A stretch of 64,000 nucleotides of DNA from Tenuibacillus multivorans (GCF_900103915.1 NZ_FNIG01000004.1:1-64000); one strand, 5' to 3'. Numbered from the stretch's first letter, positions 42,844-52,371 are shown. The notes: generated from the letters alone by a model not told the origin. Numbers and translations are program-made.

Positions 42844-44256
42844 ATGAATATTCATGTCGTTAGAAGTGGGGACACGCTTTGGCAGATTGCTAGACGTTAT
42901 GGGTCGGATATTAACCAAATTGCATTGGCGAACGGTCTAGAAGATGAGGACGTCCTAGTTGTAGGTCAGGCGTTAGTCGTCCCTAACCCTGAAACGGAAT
43001 ATGTGATTCAACCAGGTGATGCTTTATGGGAAATCGCCCAGCGCTATAATGTACCTTTAAATGAGCTTGCCGCGTATAATAATATCGTTAACCCAAGCTT
43101 GATATTTGTTGGGGATATGTTGGTGATGCCATACCGCATTCATACTGTATCGAGTGGCGAAACGCTTTGGATAATTGCTAATCAGTATCAAACAACGGTC
43201 TCAGAGTTAGTTCAGTCAAATGCTATTAGTAATCCATCCTTAATCCAACCTGGTCAAAAAATAAGGGTACCTATGGCTGCTAAACCATTTACCGAAGTAA
43301 ATGCTTATGCAACGGATGTGGATGAATCCGGTAGAGGGGACGTACTAGATGTTGGTCGTCATTTGACTTATTTAATGCCATTTACTTATACTTTCCGAGA
43401 AGATGGGACGATTACGACATTAAATGAACAGCCTGTCCTTGAAGCGGCATATGCAACAAATACAACCCCCATATTGGTCATGACTAATTTCGTGAACCAA
43501 GATTTTGATTCTGATTTAATGGCTACATTATTACGAAATCCAGACATTCAAGAAACGTTTATCAATAATTTACTTAACATTATGCGTCAGAAAGGTTATG
43601 TAGGGGTTAATTTTGATTTTGAGTACGTTTACCCTGAAGACCGAGAAAATTATAATAATTTTCTACGTCGAGTCGTCAATCGATTACGTCCTGAAGGTTT
43701 ATTGACGACAACAGCATTAGCTCCTAAGGATTCTGGTGAGCAGACTGGTTTGTTATATGAAGCCCACGATTATCCAGCTCATGGCGAAATAGTTGATTTT
43801 GTCGTGTTGATGACATATGAATGGGGTTGGGCTGGTGGTGAACCGTGGGCTATTGCTCCAATTGATGAAGTGCGTGAGGTGCTTGATTATGCCGTTCAAG
43901 TCATACCACGGAATAAGATTCTGATGGGTATTCCACTATATGGCCGTGATTGGGATATTCCGTGGGAGCAGGGGACTTTTGCGGAAACGGTTAGTCTTGA
44001 TGAAGCTTTAGATCTCGCAAACCGATACGGTGCCAATATACAATACCATACACAGCATCAGTCACCGTATTTTCAATATACAGATGAAACGGGACAGCGT
44101 CATGAAGTATGGTTTGAGGATGCCCGCAGCATGAGAGCCAAATATAAAACGATTAAGGATTATGGGTTGCGGGGGGCTAGCTATTGGGCGTTAGGTATCC
44201 CGCTGAAGCAAAATTGGCTGGTGCTTCAAAATGAATTTAGAATACGGAAGATATGA
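42844..44256 (+). CDS. LysM-GH18 spore-type peptidoglycan hydrolase (YaaH/SleL-like)
   Basis: 470 residues. Three LysM repeats: 2-46 (VVRSGDTLWQIARRYGSDIN), 52-96 (VIQPGDALWEIAQRYNVPLN) and 99-143 (TVSSGETLWIIANQYQTTVS). A GH18 barrel covers 150-465 with GVNFDFEYV, whose Glu260 is the expected acid catalyst. No signal peptide, as in the B. subtilis spore-coat enzyme YaaH/SleL, which cleaves cortex fragments between N-acetylglucosamine and muramic lactam during germination. Relatives usually have two LysM repeats; this has three. Strong ribosome binding site AAGGAGG. Monocistronic with its own terminator. Confidence 0.9.
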   Translation: MNIHVVRSGDTLWQIARRYGSDINQIALANGLEDEDVLVVGQALVVPNPETEYVIQPGDALWEIAQRYNVPLNELAAYNNIVNPSLIFVGDMLVMPYRIHTVSSGETLWIIANQYQTTVSELVQSNAISNPSLIQPGQKIRVPMAAKPFTEVNAYATDVDESGRGDVLDVGRHLTYLMPFTYTFREDGTITTLNEQPVLEAAYATNTTPILVMTNFVNQDFDSDLMATLLRNPDIQETFINNLLNIMRQKGYVGVNFDFEYVYPEDRENYNNFLRRVVNRLRPEGLLTTTALAPKDSGEQTGLLYEAHDYPAHGEIVDFVVLMTYEWGWAGGEPWAIAPIDEVREVLDYAVQVIPRNKILMGIPLYGRDWDIPWEQGTFAETVSLDEALDLANRYGANIQYHTQHQSPYFQYTDETGQRHEVWFEDARSMRAKYKTIKDYGLRGASYWALGIPLKQNWLVLQNEFRIRKI

Positions 44257-44260
44257 TGAG

Positions 44261-44305
44261 GTAAAATCCCGGTTCGCTATTAGGCAATCCGGGATTTTAC
44301 TTTTT
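44261..44305 (+). terminator. Rho-independent terminator
   Basis: GTAAAATCCCGG (44261-44272) and CCGGGATTTTAC (44289-44300) form a perfect 12-bp stem, followed by TTTTT. Confidence 0.92.
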
Positions 44306-44395
44306 GGTCCACAGCTACCCTCACTTCAACCCAACCATTTGTCATAAACCTACGGGGGTTGGTAAAATTGTATATTAGTGAGTGAGGTGTACAAC

Positions 44396-45409
44396 ATGAT
44401 AAAAAAACGAATTGATCCCGCCTCTGGTGCGATTATTATGGCCAACGGGATTTTTCTTTATGGTGGAATACAAGCTTTCCCTATAATGGATTTGTACTTA
44501 GGTAAGACCTTGGCTATATTGTTATTCATGGCATGGATTATCATTTATTCAAGGCTTTCGATACAATTTTTCCAAAAGGATTTTTTTGTGCCGTTTATAA
44601 ACAACCCCGTGTTGTCTTTTACGATGGGGACTTGGATAGCAGGCGTTTCGGTCTTATGTAATGTGTTATTAAAATATTTCCCTAATTTATTACCTGCTCT
44701 ACAAGTGATGGCGATCATTAACTTTACACTTTGGTTAATCTTTTTAATAACGATGATCAAAAGTTTTGGCCGTTTAATAAAGAAACCGACGAAGTACATC
44801 CATGGTGTCATTCTTCTTTCAACCGTGGGGACTCAATCGATCGTCATTTTGATGAAAAATTTATTTAGCCATTTTCCTGATAGCTTGTTTCAGGTCTTTG
44901 TGATTTTAGGTATTATATTTTATGTTGCGGGAATATACCTCCTATTTAAGCGTTATTTATCAGTGAAATGGAAGTTGACAACTGATTGGAAAAATACGAA
45001 TTGTATCATCCATGGGGCACTATCCATAACTGGTTTAGCCATGGTGACGGCACATTTATATTCTTCGGTATTTCTCATAACGTTTTGGATCATTGTATTT
45101 TCATTACTTGTTGTAGTTGAAATCATCGAAATCATTCGAGCTTATAAACGAGTACATGAATTCGGCTTTAAAAAAGGTGTGTGGACATATGATATTACTC
45201 AATGGTCACGGAACTTTACATTTGGCATGTTTTTTGCCTTTACAAATGCGTTGGTGACAAGCGAGGCGTATGAAATACCGAATGCGATTGCCCAGTTACA
45301 AATTACATTATTACCAATATGGGCTTGGGTCGTCCTTTTCTCAATTATTGTTGAGCTTATAATTTTTATCCAGAGTAAGATAAATTTGCCAAAAACACTT
45401 GAAACATGA
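44396..45409 (+). CDS. TehA/SLAC1-like membrane transporter
   Basis: 337 residues, about ten hydrophobic helices. PASGAIIMANGIFLYG at the N-terminus, NNPVLSFTMGTWIAGVSVLC and IHGVILLSTVGTQSIVILMK follow the pattern of the tellurite-resistance/dicarboxylate (TDT, SLAC1) family, which transports anions. Matches are remembered rather than computed, so assignment is moderate. GTGAGGTG precedes the ATG at 44396, 7 bp apart. Neighbouring genes do not clarify the substrate. Confidence 0.65.
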   Translation: MIKKRIDPASGAIIMANGIFLYGGIQAFPIMDLYLGKTLAILLFMAWIIIYSRLSIQFFQKDFFVPFINNPVLSFTMGTWIAGVSVLCNVLLKYFPNLLPALQVMAIINFTLWLIFLITMIKSFGRLIKKPTKYIHGVILLSTVGTQSIVILMKNLFSHFPDSLFQVFVILGIIFYVAGIYLLFKRYLSVKWKLTTDWKNTNCIIHGALSITGLAMVTAHLYSSVFLITFWIIVFSLLVVVEIIEIIRAYKRVHEFGFKKGVWTYDITQWSRNFTFGMFFAFTNALVTSEAYEIPNAIAQLQITLLPIWAWVVLFSIIVELIIFIQSKINLPKTLET

Positions 45410-45503
45410 TAAGTATTGTCAGTTTTTTATTTTTTCAAATAATTTTGTATATTTGTCCGACTTTCTGTATACTATTTAGTAAATTAAGAGAGGAGGACAA
45501 ATT

Positions 45504-46979
45504 ATGGGGAATCAAAACGAGGAATTAAAAGAAGCATCGGCCTCGAAAAAAGTCGAAAAACTAGAATTTCGGGGTGGACCTATCATAGCGACTGTTCCAC
45601 TTGTCTTTTTCATCATTTGGGCGATAGCTTTAAGTGTGGCCAATTTAGTTTCTGAACCAGCATTAATTCTTGGGATCGTCATCGGTTTATCACTTGGACT
45701 TTTACTATCTAAATCAAAATGGGCTGACTATGCCCAAGGATTATTTGATGGTATGGCGCAACCAATAGGGGTCGTCGCGATTATTGCATGGTTCTGGGCT
45801 GGCATGTTTGCGACATCATTACAAGCCGGTGGACTAGTTGATGGTTTAATTTGGTTTGGTTTCCAAACCGGATTTGAAGGCGGCATGTTTGTTGGTTTAA
45901 CGTTTATTCTAGCGTCGTTATTCTCAAGTGCTGTTGGTACGGGTTACGGTACAGTTGCGGCGTTCGGTATTTTAGTATATCCAGCGGGTGTTGTATTAGG
46001 TGCTGATCCAGTTATCTTATTAGCAGCCATTCTTTCTGGTGCGGTGTTTGGGGATAATTTAGCACCGGTTTCCGATACAACAATCGTATCTGCGACAACT
46101 CAGGAGGCAGATGTTCCAGGCGTTGTTCGCTCACGTTTTAAGTATTCGATTGCAGCAGCTATTCCTGCATTAATCTTATTTGTCATTTTTGGTGGCGGTG
46201 ACGGATTGGGGGATACAGCCGCACTTGCTGAATTAAAGGCGGAGGTATCTCCAGGAGGATTGATATTCCTCATTCCGTTCGCCATAGTACTCATTCTAGC
46301 TCTAAGTGGTCACCACCTATTAACATCTCTAACTTGGGGTATTGTGGCGTCAGTTATTATGTTCCCGATTTTAGGGCTTCCGTTAACAGATATTATTCAT
46401 ATTTATCAAGCAGACGATGGGAGTGCTGTCGTTGAGGGTGCCTTAATGGGTGGTTTAAGTGGATATTTCAATATGGCCATCTTAATTCTTTTCATTTTAT
46501 CGGCGTCTCATTTACTAGAGCTGGCTGGTACAATGGAAAAAATTATGAACTTCTTTATTCGCATCATTAATGGTGTAGCTAGGCGAGCAGAACTATCGAT
46601 CTATGCGATTGTCGCATTCTTGAATACGTTCATTACCATTAATACAGCGGCAGAAATTGCAGCAGCTCCTTTCGTTAGCAAGATTGGTAAAAACATGAAT
46701 CTCCACCCTTATCGTCGTGCGAACTTCCTTGATACCGTAAGTTCATCGCTAGGATATATCTTCCCGTGGAGTGGTGGTGTACTATTAGCTTATACAACTA
46801 TTAATGGGGTCATCGATAATTACGGAATCCCTGGTGTTAATCCAATTGAAGTAGTTCCATTTGTATTCCAAGGTTGGGGGCTAATGATTGTAATGCTTAT
46901 TGCAGCCTTAACTGGATGGGGATTACGTTATACAGGTAAAAAAGGAGAAGAAGTAAAACCACAAGATTATAAAGGGTAA
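45504..46979 (+). CDS. NhaC-family Na+/H+ antiporter
   Basis: 491 residues, about 11 membrane helices. VGTGYGTVAAFGILVYPAGV, FGDNLAPVSDTTIVSATTQ and TINTAAEIAAAPFVSKIGKN match the NhaC family, which exchanges internal sodium for external protons to maintain pH and salt balance. Strong ribosome binding site GAGGAGGAC. Monocistronic, ended by a good terminator. The family also includes amino acid or malate-lactate antiporters, so sodium specificity is likely but not certain. Confidence 0.88.
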   Translation: MGNQNEELKEASASKKVEKLEFRGGPIIATVPLVFFIIWAIALSVANLVSEPALILGIVIGLSLGLLLSKSKWADYAQGLFDGMAQPIGVVAIIAWFWAGMFATSLQAGGLVDGLIWFGFQTGFEGGMFVGLTFILASLFSSAVGTGYGTVAAFGILVYPAGVVLGADPVILLAAILSGAVFGDNLAPVSDTTIVSATTQEADVPGVVRSRFKYSIAAAIPALILFVIFGGGDGLGDTAALAELKAEVSPGGLIFLIPFAIVLILALSGHHLLTSLTWGIVASVIMFPILGLPLTDIIHIYQADDGSAVVEGALMGGLSGYFNMAILILFILSASHLLELAGTMEKIMNFFIRIINGVARRAELSIYAIVAFLNTFITINTAAEIAAAPFVSKIGKNMNLHPYRRANFLDTVSSSLGYIFPWSGGVLLAYTTINGVIDNYGIPGVNPIEVVPFVFQGWGLMIVMLIAALTGWGLRYTGKKGEEVKPQDYKG

Positions 46980-46981
46980 AT

Positions 46982-47020
46982 AAAAAAGGTTGGCTCATTT
47001 GGTGAGTCAACCTTTTTTGT
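46982..47020 (+). terminator. Terminator of the antiporter gene
   Basis: AAAAGGTTGGCTCA and TGAGTCAACCTTTT pair within 46984-47016, followed by more T. It begins 3 bp after the stop codon. Confidence 0.9.
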
Positions 47021-47035
47021 CTGTAAAAAAATATA

Positions 47036-47070
47036 AATAACTCGCGTCAATTAACGCGAGTTATTAAGGG
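47036..47070 (-). terminator. Terminator of the siderophore-binding lipoprotein gene
   Basis: AATAACTCGCGT (47036-47047) and ACGCGAGTTATT (47054-47065) form a perfect 12-bp stem. On the minus strand it is followed by TATATTTTTTT. Confidence 0.85.
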
Positions 47071-47093
47071 GGTAACTTTTAAATGCTTATCAA

Positions 47094-48086
47094 TTATTCA
47101 GATAATAGCATTTCCTCTAGATCATCTAGCATGAGGTTAGCAGCTAATACTCCACCTGCAGTATTCCAGATTGTGTCACTAACTTCATAAGCTTTTCCTT
47201 CTTGAACAGCGCTTAGGTTATTCCATAACGGATCGTTAACCCATTCACTTTCAACTGATTCACCGTCTTCGCCTTCAGGTTGATAGGTGAAATAGAAGAT
47301 GACATCGCCATCCATTTCCTCAATTCGTTCTTTCGTAACACCTTTAGCAGCGAAATCATCGACATCCTGAGATTCAGGGCGAGCTAATCCAATCTCATCT
47401 AAAATAATCCCTGAGAAGGAGTCTTTATGATAAATACGAACATCGGATGGCATAAAACGAACCATTGAGACTTTTGTATCTAACTTACCTGCTTCTTCAA
47501 GGTTGGCACGAAGTTCTTCTACGCGCTTTTGATAGTCGTCTAGAACTTGTTGCCCTTCTTCTTGTTTATTAAAAGCTTCGGCAATCAGTTCAAAGTTTAT
47601 TTTCCAATCCCCGCGAAGTGTTTCTTCAAAAACAGTTGGAGCAATCTCGCTTAATTGTTCACTGTACTCTTCTTGACGCATTTTATTAGCTAAAATTAAA
47701 TCAGGATCTAAAGCTGCAATCGCTTCTAAGTTAATGTTACTTTCGGTTCCAACTACCTCTACACCTTCCATTTGATCAGAGATATGGTCGTACCAAGGAT
47801 CTCCTGTCCATGACTGCACAGCACCCACAGGTGTAATACCAAGTGAGAGTAGTGCTTCTGTGCCATGGTTTGTTAAGACAACGATGCGTTCTGGCGTACC
47901 CTCAATAGGTGTTTCTCCCATCGCATGTTCGACTGTATATGATTCACTGTTTTCTTGGTCTTGCTCCTGGCTTTGATCAATTTGACCGTCTGCATTGTCA
48001 TCCGTATCGTCAGAACCACAAGCTGCTAATAAGAACACAAGAGCCAATAGTAATAAACCTATTTTCCAATACCCTTTTTTAAACAT
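47094..48086 (-). CDS. Iron-siderophore ABC transporter binding lipoprotein (FhuD/YfiY-like)
   Basis: 330 residues. Lipobox LLAACGS gives an N-terminal lipid anchor; an acidic linker of about 45 residues follows, then a two-lobed periplasmic-binding domain with TPERIVVLTNHGTEALLSLG, NLEAIAALDPDLILANKMRQ and ERIEEMDGDVIFYFTYQPE. It binds a ferric siderophore, probably hydroxamate-type by resemblance to YfiY. AGGAGG precedes the ATG at 48086. It is divergent from its two permease genes, and both directions are covered by Fur boxes. Confidence 0.92.
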   Translation of the reverse strand: MFKKGYWKIGLLLLALVFLLAACGSDDTDDNADGQIDQSQEQDQENSESYTVEHAMGETPIEGTPERIVVLTNHGTEALLSLGITPVGAVQSWTGDPWYDHISDQMEGVEVVGTESNINLEAIAALDPDLILANKMRQEEYSEQLSEIAPTVFEETLRGDWKINFELIAEAFNKQEEGQQVLDDYQKRVEELRANLEEAGKLDTKVSMVRFMPSDVRIYHKDSFSGIILDEIGLARPESQDVDDFAAKGVTKERIEEMDGDVIFYFTYQPEGEDGESVESEWVNDPLWNNLSAVQEGKAYEVSDTIWNTAGGVLAANLMLDDLEEMLLSE

Positions 48087-48112
48087 TATGTTCTCCTCCT
48101 GTATGTAAATTA

Positions 48113-48231
48113 ATTTATTGAGAATGATTTTCAATCACAACTAAATGATAATAGTTCTCAATCATAAAGTCAATACTAATCCTTCATTTAATTGAAAACG
48201 ATTATCATGTTCATTGACAATGATTATCAAT
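48113..48231. promoter_or_regulatory. Four Fur-box-like sites in the divergent siderophore promoter region
   Basis: Sites near the Fur consensus GATAATGATTATCATTATC are: ATTGAGAATGATTTTCAAT (48117-48135), AATGATAATAGTTCTCAAT (48144-48162), ATTGAAAACGATTATCATG (48191-48209) and ATTGACAATGATTATCAAT (48213-48231). Two face the binding-protein gene and two face the permease genes. They imply repression of both transcripts when iron is plentiful. Confidence 0.88.
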
Positions 48232-48280
48232 TAGATTAGACTTAAAGCAGTGAGACAATCACGTTGAAAGGTAACTTAAA

Positions 48281-49279
48281 ATGTTAACGAAAACATCAAC
48301 TCGAGTAATCGGAATAATCATCGGAATTTTAATTGTTCTACTATTAATGTGGGCAAGTATCGTTTTAGGATTAACAAAAATTACGACTCAAATGGTAATT
48401 GATTCATTTACGCATTACGATCAATCCAATGAGCATATCATTATACAAACAGCTAGAATACCAAGAGCTTTAATCGCTGCTGCTGTCGGCTCTAGTTTGG
48501 CTATCGCAGGTGCGATTATGCAAGGACTGACGAAAAACCCTTTGGCATCTCCTAGTATTTTTGGTGTTAATGCCGGGGCAAGCTTTTTCGTTGTGTTAGG
48601 CGTTAGTTTTTTTGGCGTGACATCGATAACAGGATTTACATGGCTGGCATTCTTAGGCGCCGCACTTGCAGCGGTTACCGTTTATGCCTTAGGCTCTGTC
48701 GGGACAAATGGACTAACCCCCGTTAAGCTAACACTAGCCGGCGCCGCCATCGCTGCTTTATTTTCATCGATGACACAAGGGATTTTAACATTAGACGAGC
48801 GTGCACTAGACCAAGTGCTCTTTTGGCTAGCGGGTGCTGTCCAAGGTCGTGATTTAGACCTATTAATAGGTGTATTACCATACTTACTAATAGGCTGGGT
48901 CGTGTCACTATTTATCGGTAAGAAAATGAATGTACTAACGATGGGAGAAGACGTGGCGGTAGGCTTAGGGCAAAAAACATGGCTCGTCAAAGTGTTGGGA
49001 GCTATGGTGGTTGTCCTTTTAGCTGGTGGAGCTGTTGCCATCTCTGGGCCAATTGGATTTGTTGGCCTGATTATACCGCACGTCGCCCGTTGGTTCATCG
49101 GCTATGATTATCGCTGGTTAATCCCTTATAGTGGTTTACTCGGCGCCATACTATTAATTTCAGCTGATATCGGTGCACGGTATATTATTATGCCAGCAGA
49201 GGTTCCAATCGGTGTGATGACTGCATTTATTGGTGCTCCTTTCTTCATTTATATTGCGAGGAGGGGCATAAATGAATAA
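48281..49279 (+). CDS. FecCD-family siderophore permease, first subunit
   Basis: 332 residues, about nine to ten membrane helices. RIPRALIAAAVGSSLAIAGA, GLTKNPLASPSIFGVNAGAS and GPIGFVGLIIPHVARWFIGY are the family's conserved segments, the last being the ATPase-contact region. Start behind AAAGGTAAC. It overlaps the second permease by 8 bp. Closest in my memory to YfiZ of B. subtilis. Confidence 0.93.
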   Translation: MLTKTSTRVIGIIIGILIVLLLMWASIVLGLTKITTQMVIDSFTHYDQSNEHIIIQTARIPRALIAAAVGSSLAIAGAIMQGLTKNPLASPSIFGVNAGASFFVVLGVSFFGVTSITGFTWLAFLGAALAAVTVYALGSVGTNGLTPVKLTLAGAAIAALFSSMTQGILTLDERALDQVLFWLAGAVQGRDLDLLIGVLPYLLIGWVVSLFIGKKMNVLTMGEDVAVGLGQKTWLVKVLGAMVVVLLAGGAVAISGPIGFVGLIIPHVARWFIGYDYRWLIPYSGLLGAILLISADIGARYIIMPAEVPIGVMTAFIGAPFFIYIARRGINE

Positions 49280-50321
49280 CTACGTCAAACTTAAAATAGG
49301 TAAGCTACAATTTTTAGTCAATAAAAAAGCAACAACGGTTATTTTGTCCCTAATCTTTGTGATGGTTGCATTAATCATTGCGAGTCTAGGGATAGGTCAG
49401 ATGAAAATATGGCCCTTTGATGTAGTAAAAGCCATCTTTGGTTATGGTGAGGACATGCATGACTTAGTGGTCAATCAATTCCGAATGCCGAGAATCCTAT
49501 TAGCTGTTTTAGCTGGGGCAGGATTGGCGATGTCAGGTGCCATTTTGCAGGGTATTATTCGAAACCCACTTGCCTCACCGGATATTATTGGGATTACAGC
49601 TGGATCAGCCTTATCAACAGTCGGCTTTCTCGTTATTTTTAGTGACCGAAGTAATTCATTATCAGTTAGTATTCAATGGCTACCACTCGCATCCCTCATT
49701 GGTGCTATTTTGATGGGTATTTTCGTGTACCTTTTAGCCATGAATCGAAATGGAATACAACCGGTCAAATTAGTTCTAATTGGCGTTGGGTTATCTGCTG
49801 CTGTTGAGGCGGTAACGACGATGATCATGACGTTTGGACCGATTTACACAGCAGCTCGCGCTAATATTTGGCTAACTGGTAGCGTGAATGGGACCAACTG
49901 GTCAGAGGTTGCTACGATTACGCCTTGGATATTAGGACTTGTAGTTATTTTATTTTTCTATACCACAAAACTTAACATGCAAGAACTAGGTGATGATCTT
50001 GTGACAAACGCTGGTGCCCGTGTTCAGCGAGATCGACTAATCCTATTAGTTTTAGCTACGGCACTAGCAGGTGGTTCTGTCGCCTTTGCCGGTGGAATAG
50101 GATTTGTTGGATTAATGGCACCGCATATTGCCCGTCGACTGGTAGGCTCAACCTACGCGGCGCTCTTACCAACTTCAGCGTTAATTGGTGGAGTAATTGT
50201 ACTTGTCGCTGATTTAATAGCACGAACAGCATTTGCACCATTAGAAATTCCTGCGGGGGTATTTACCTCTCTTATCGGTGCACCATATTTTATTTATCTG
50301 TTATTTAAAACACGTAAATAA
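49272..50321 (+). CDS. FecCD-family siderophore permease, second subunit
   Basis: 349 residues. FRMPRILLAVLAGAGLAMSG, GIIRNPLASPDIIGITAGSA and GGIGFVGLMAPHIARRLVGS are the conserved segments. GAGGAGGGG lies inside the preceding gene. The two different permeases form a heterodimeric channel, as with YfiZ-YfhA. No ATPase gene follows: the cluster goes directly to an iron reductase-like gene, so a shared ATPase (YusV-like in B. subtilis) is required from elsewhere. Confidence 0.93.
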   Translation: MNNYVKLKIGKLQFLVNKKATTVILSLIFVMVALIIASLGIGQMKIWPFDVVKAIFGYGEDMHDLVVNQFRMPRILLAVLAGAGLAMSGAILQGIIRNPLASPDIIGITAGSALSTVGFLVIFSDRSNSLSVSIQWLPLASLIGAILMGIFVYLLAMNRNGIQPVKLVLIGVGLSAAVEAVTTMIMTFGPIYTAARANIWLTGSVNGTNWSEVATITPWILGLVVILFFYTTKLNMQELGDDLVTNAGARVQRDRLILLVLATALAGGSVAFAGGIGFVGLMAPHIARRLVGSTYAALLPTSALIGGVIVLVADLIARTAFAPLEIPAGVFTSLIGAPYFIYLLFKTRK

Positions 50322-50356
50322 ATGTATAACCAATAAACAACAAAGGGTGTATCAGC

Positions 50357-51136
50357 ATGGCACAATTGTTGAAATCAGAGAAAATTTATTTAAAAGACAA
50401 TTTCAGAATGGTTGATTATGCTAAACACGTTTCGGTAACTTTAGATCAATTGTTGGACAAAGACTTTCTACTTAAATACTTACAGGACATTAAATCCGAG
50501 TTTAACACGGAAAGTATTTTTGTTGCCGGATCTCAGCTTATGAAGAGACTTGGATTTAATATCGTTTTGCCAACGTTGTATCTCATGACGGTCCATGACA
50601 TGAAATTAGACATGGATTTTAAACGTGCCGGTATTGTACCGAATACAGTTGGAGACAAATGGCTTCCTAATTTGTATTTGAAGGATTTTCATGTGGAATC
50701 AATAGTTACTTCGGAGCGTGAAGATGTACGACAAGCTATAACAGAAGATTTGTTTCAAAAAATGGATCAGCTCGTTCAAGCTGTATCGAATGTATCACGA
50801 GTACCGAAGCCTAACCTATGGGAAAATATCGCTATCTATGTTTATTGGTTATATGAGAAAAAGTTAAAGGAAGATCGTTTCAGGGACGTTGCAAATCAAG
50901 TGGGTGATGATTACAGCTTCTTGATACGTGGGCTTTCAGCGGACGTATTTGCGGATAACTGTAACCAGCTGACCAACTTTTATTGGGGGCGCCGTGTAAA
51001 AGACGATGGCACACGAATCCGTCGTACCTGCTGCTTCTATTATGGTGCGAATTCAGATCGCAAATGTTGTTCAACTTGCCCGAAATCATCAGAAGATGTG
51101 GCTAAACCATTACCGTTTGAGACGGTGAAAAACTAA
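50357..51136 (+). CDS. FhuF-like ferric siderophore reductase
   Basis: 259 residues, soluble. The C-terminus TCCFYYG ... KCCSTCP provides Cys225, Cys226, Cys237/238 and Cys241, close to the Cys-Cys-x10-Cys-x2-Cys of FhuF, which holds a [2Fe-2S] cluster and reduces iron from hydroxamate siderophores in the cytoplasm. The second half of the pattern has a doubled Cys. It is 36 bp after the permease gene behind AAAGGGTG, so it should share Fur control. Confidence 0.87.
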   Translation: MAQLLKSEKIYLKDNFRMVDYAKHVSVTLDQLLDKDFLLKYLQDIKSEFNTESIFVAGSQLMKRLGFNIVLPTLYLMTVHDMKLDMDFKRAGIVPNTVGDKWLPNLYLKDFHVESIVTSEREDVRQAITEDLFQKMDQLVQAVSNVSRVPKPNLWENIAIYVYWLYEKKLKEDRFRDVANQVGDDYSFLIRGLSADVFADNCNQLTNFYWGRRVKDDGTRIRRTCCFYYGANSDRKCCSTCPKSSEDVAKPLPFETVKN

Positions 51137-51216
51137 ATACTCATAACATTTATCCTCTGTTCAATTGCAGAGGATTTTTTGTGGTAAGATAGGTGGTAAA
51201 AGAAGGGAGAGATATG

Positions 51217-51363
51217 ATGTACGAAAGTATTTTTCGAGACATCATAGACATCATCCACCACGATTACTTAGGTTGTAAGGATAAAGAGGGATGGGACCAT
51301 CCAGAGGAGTTTGAAGATAGTCTTCATGAAGGAATCACAAAAAGTATGGAGATTTCTACATGA
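51217..51363 (+). pseudogene. Short ORF resembling the N-terminus of an S41-type peptidase
   Basis: 48 codons from the ATG at 51217 (or 51214), behind GAAGGGAGAG, ending at TGA 51361-51363, which overlaps the next gene's ATG. The peptide (YESIFRDIIDIIHHDYLGCK, then DKEGWDHPEEF) looks like the first 40 residues of S41-family peptidases from Bacillus as I recall them. The catalytic region is absent, so this appears to be a 5' remnant joined to the DinB gene. A genuine small protein is the alternative. Confidence 0.5.
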
Positions 51364-51788
51364 ATGCCGATGCCTTTCGATACGCTGCAAACATGACTAA
51401 TGAGCTTGCGGTCACTATACCAGAGAAATATTGGGATACTTCTTTGGTAACGGATTTAGGTACCTTAAGAAAGCTCTTTATCCATATGATTCGCGTCCGT
51501 GATATATACGCCAATGGTATCCAAACAGGAATAATTGAATTTCCAGGTAGCTTACCGGAAAATAGAGGTTTACTTCTAGAACTTAAAAGAAGTACCGAAG
51601 ACCTAGCCATCACGGTTGAGCAGTCACATGCAAAACAAATTCAAATGGGTGATGAACTATTAAAATTAGAAGAGGTCGTTGGGGCTGCCATACAACATGA
51701 GGGGATTCACCAAGGGCAATATCATATAGCATTAAAAAATTCAGGCTTAGATATCCCAGAACTTTGGAAACGGGGCTGGAATTTTTAG
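51360..51788 (+). CDS. DinB-family protein
   Basis: 142 residues, all helical. The C-terminal AAIQHEGIHQGQYHIALKNS carries the metal-binding His cluster; LFIHMIRVRDIYANGI carries the first His. Shorter than the 150-170 usual for the family. Its ATG overlaps the stop of the short ORF before it (ATGA), so it may rely on that frame for translation. A TPR gene follows after 16 bp. Confidence 0.8.
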   Translation: MNADAFRYAANMTNELAVTIPEKYWDTSLVTDLGTLRKLFIHMIRVRDIYANGIQTGIIEFPGSLPENRGLLLELKRSTEDLAITVEQSHAKQIQMGDELLKLEEVVGAAIQHEGIHQGQYHIALKNSGLDIPELWKRGWNF

Positions 51789-51804
51789 CAGGGGAGATGC
51801 AACT

Positions 51805-52371
51805 TTGAACGAACTACGTGAGCAACTAAAATGGCTACAAAAAATTATTTATTTTGATGAACAAGACTATTTACGAGAAAAGGCGAATGATAAAGAAGTT
51901 CTACAGGAGATCATCAATAAAGCTGAGGGATTACTAGATCAGACTAATGTTGAAAGAGAGCAATTCTTCCTATACGGTACGCTCGGAAATTTATACCGCG
52001 TAAAAGAAGAGCCTGACCATGCCATTCATTATTTATATCGAGTGCTTGAATTGGCATCACCGGATTCAATTGAAGAGATTATCACACTCATTCGTCTTGG
52101 TGAAGCCTATAAATATCAAGACGAACACGATAAGGCATTGAAACTTTTTGAGAAAGCTCTTCTTAATTGTTATGAATTTGAACCCGGTTATCTTGATTTT
52201 GCCTTCCAACATAAAGGAAAGTGCTTAATGGAAATGGGAAGAATATCGGAAGCGATGGAGGCGTTTCAAGGAGCCTTGGCGATTAGAAAAGATAATGGCG
52301 ATCAAGATTTAATAGATTCTACTGAAAAGGCAATTGATTATTTGATGAATTTAGGTGAGGGGCATGAATGA
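51805..52371 (+). CDS. Tetratricopeptide-repeat protein
   Basis: 188 residues, helical throughout. Two to three TPR units are visible: QFFLYGTLGNLYRVKEEPDH, EEIITLIRLGEAYKYQDEHD and DFAFQHKGKCLMEMGRISEA. It is likely a scaffold for protein contacts. Starts at TTG behind GGGGAGATG, and its end overlaps the DUF2785 gene by 8 bp. Confidence 0.85.
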   Translation: MNELREQLKWLQKIIYFDEQDYLREKANDKEVLQEIINKAEGLLDQTNVEREQFFLYGTLGNLYRVKEEPDHAIHYLYRVLELASPDSIEEIITLIRLGEAYKYQDEHDKALKLFEKALLNCYEFEPGYLDFAFQHKGKCLMEMGRISEAMEAFQGALAIRKDNGDQDLIDSTEKAIDYLMNLGEGHE

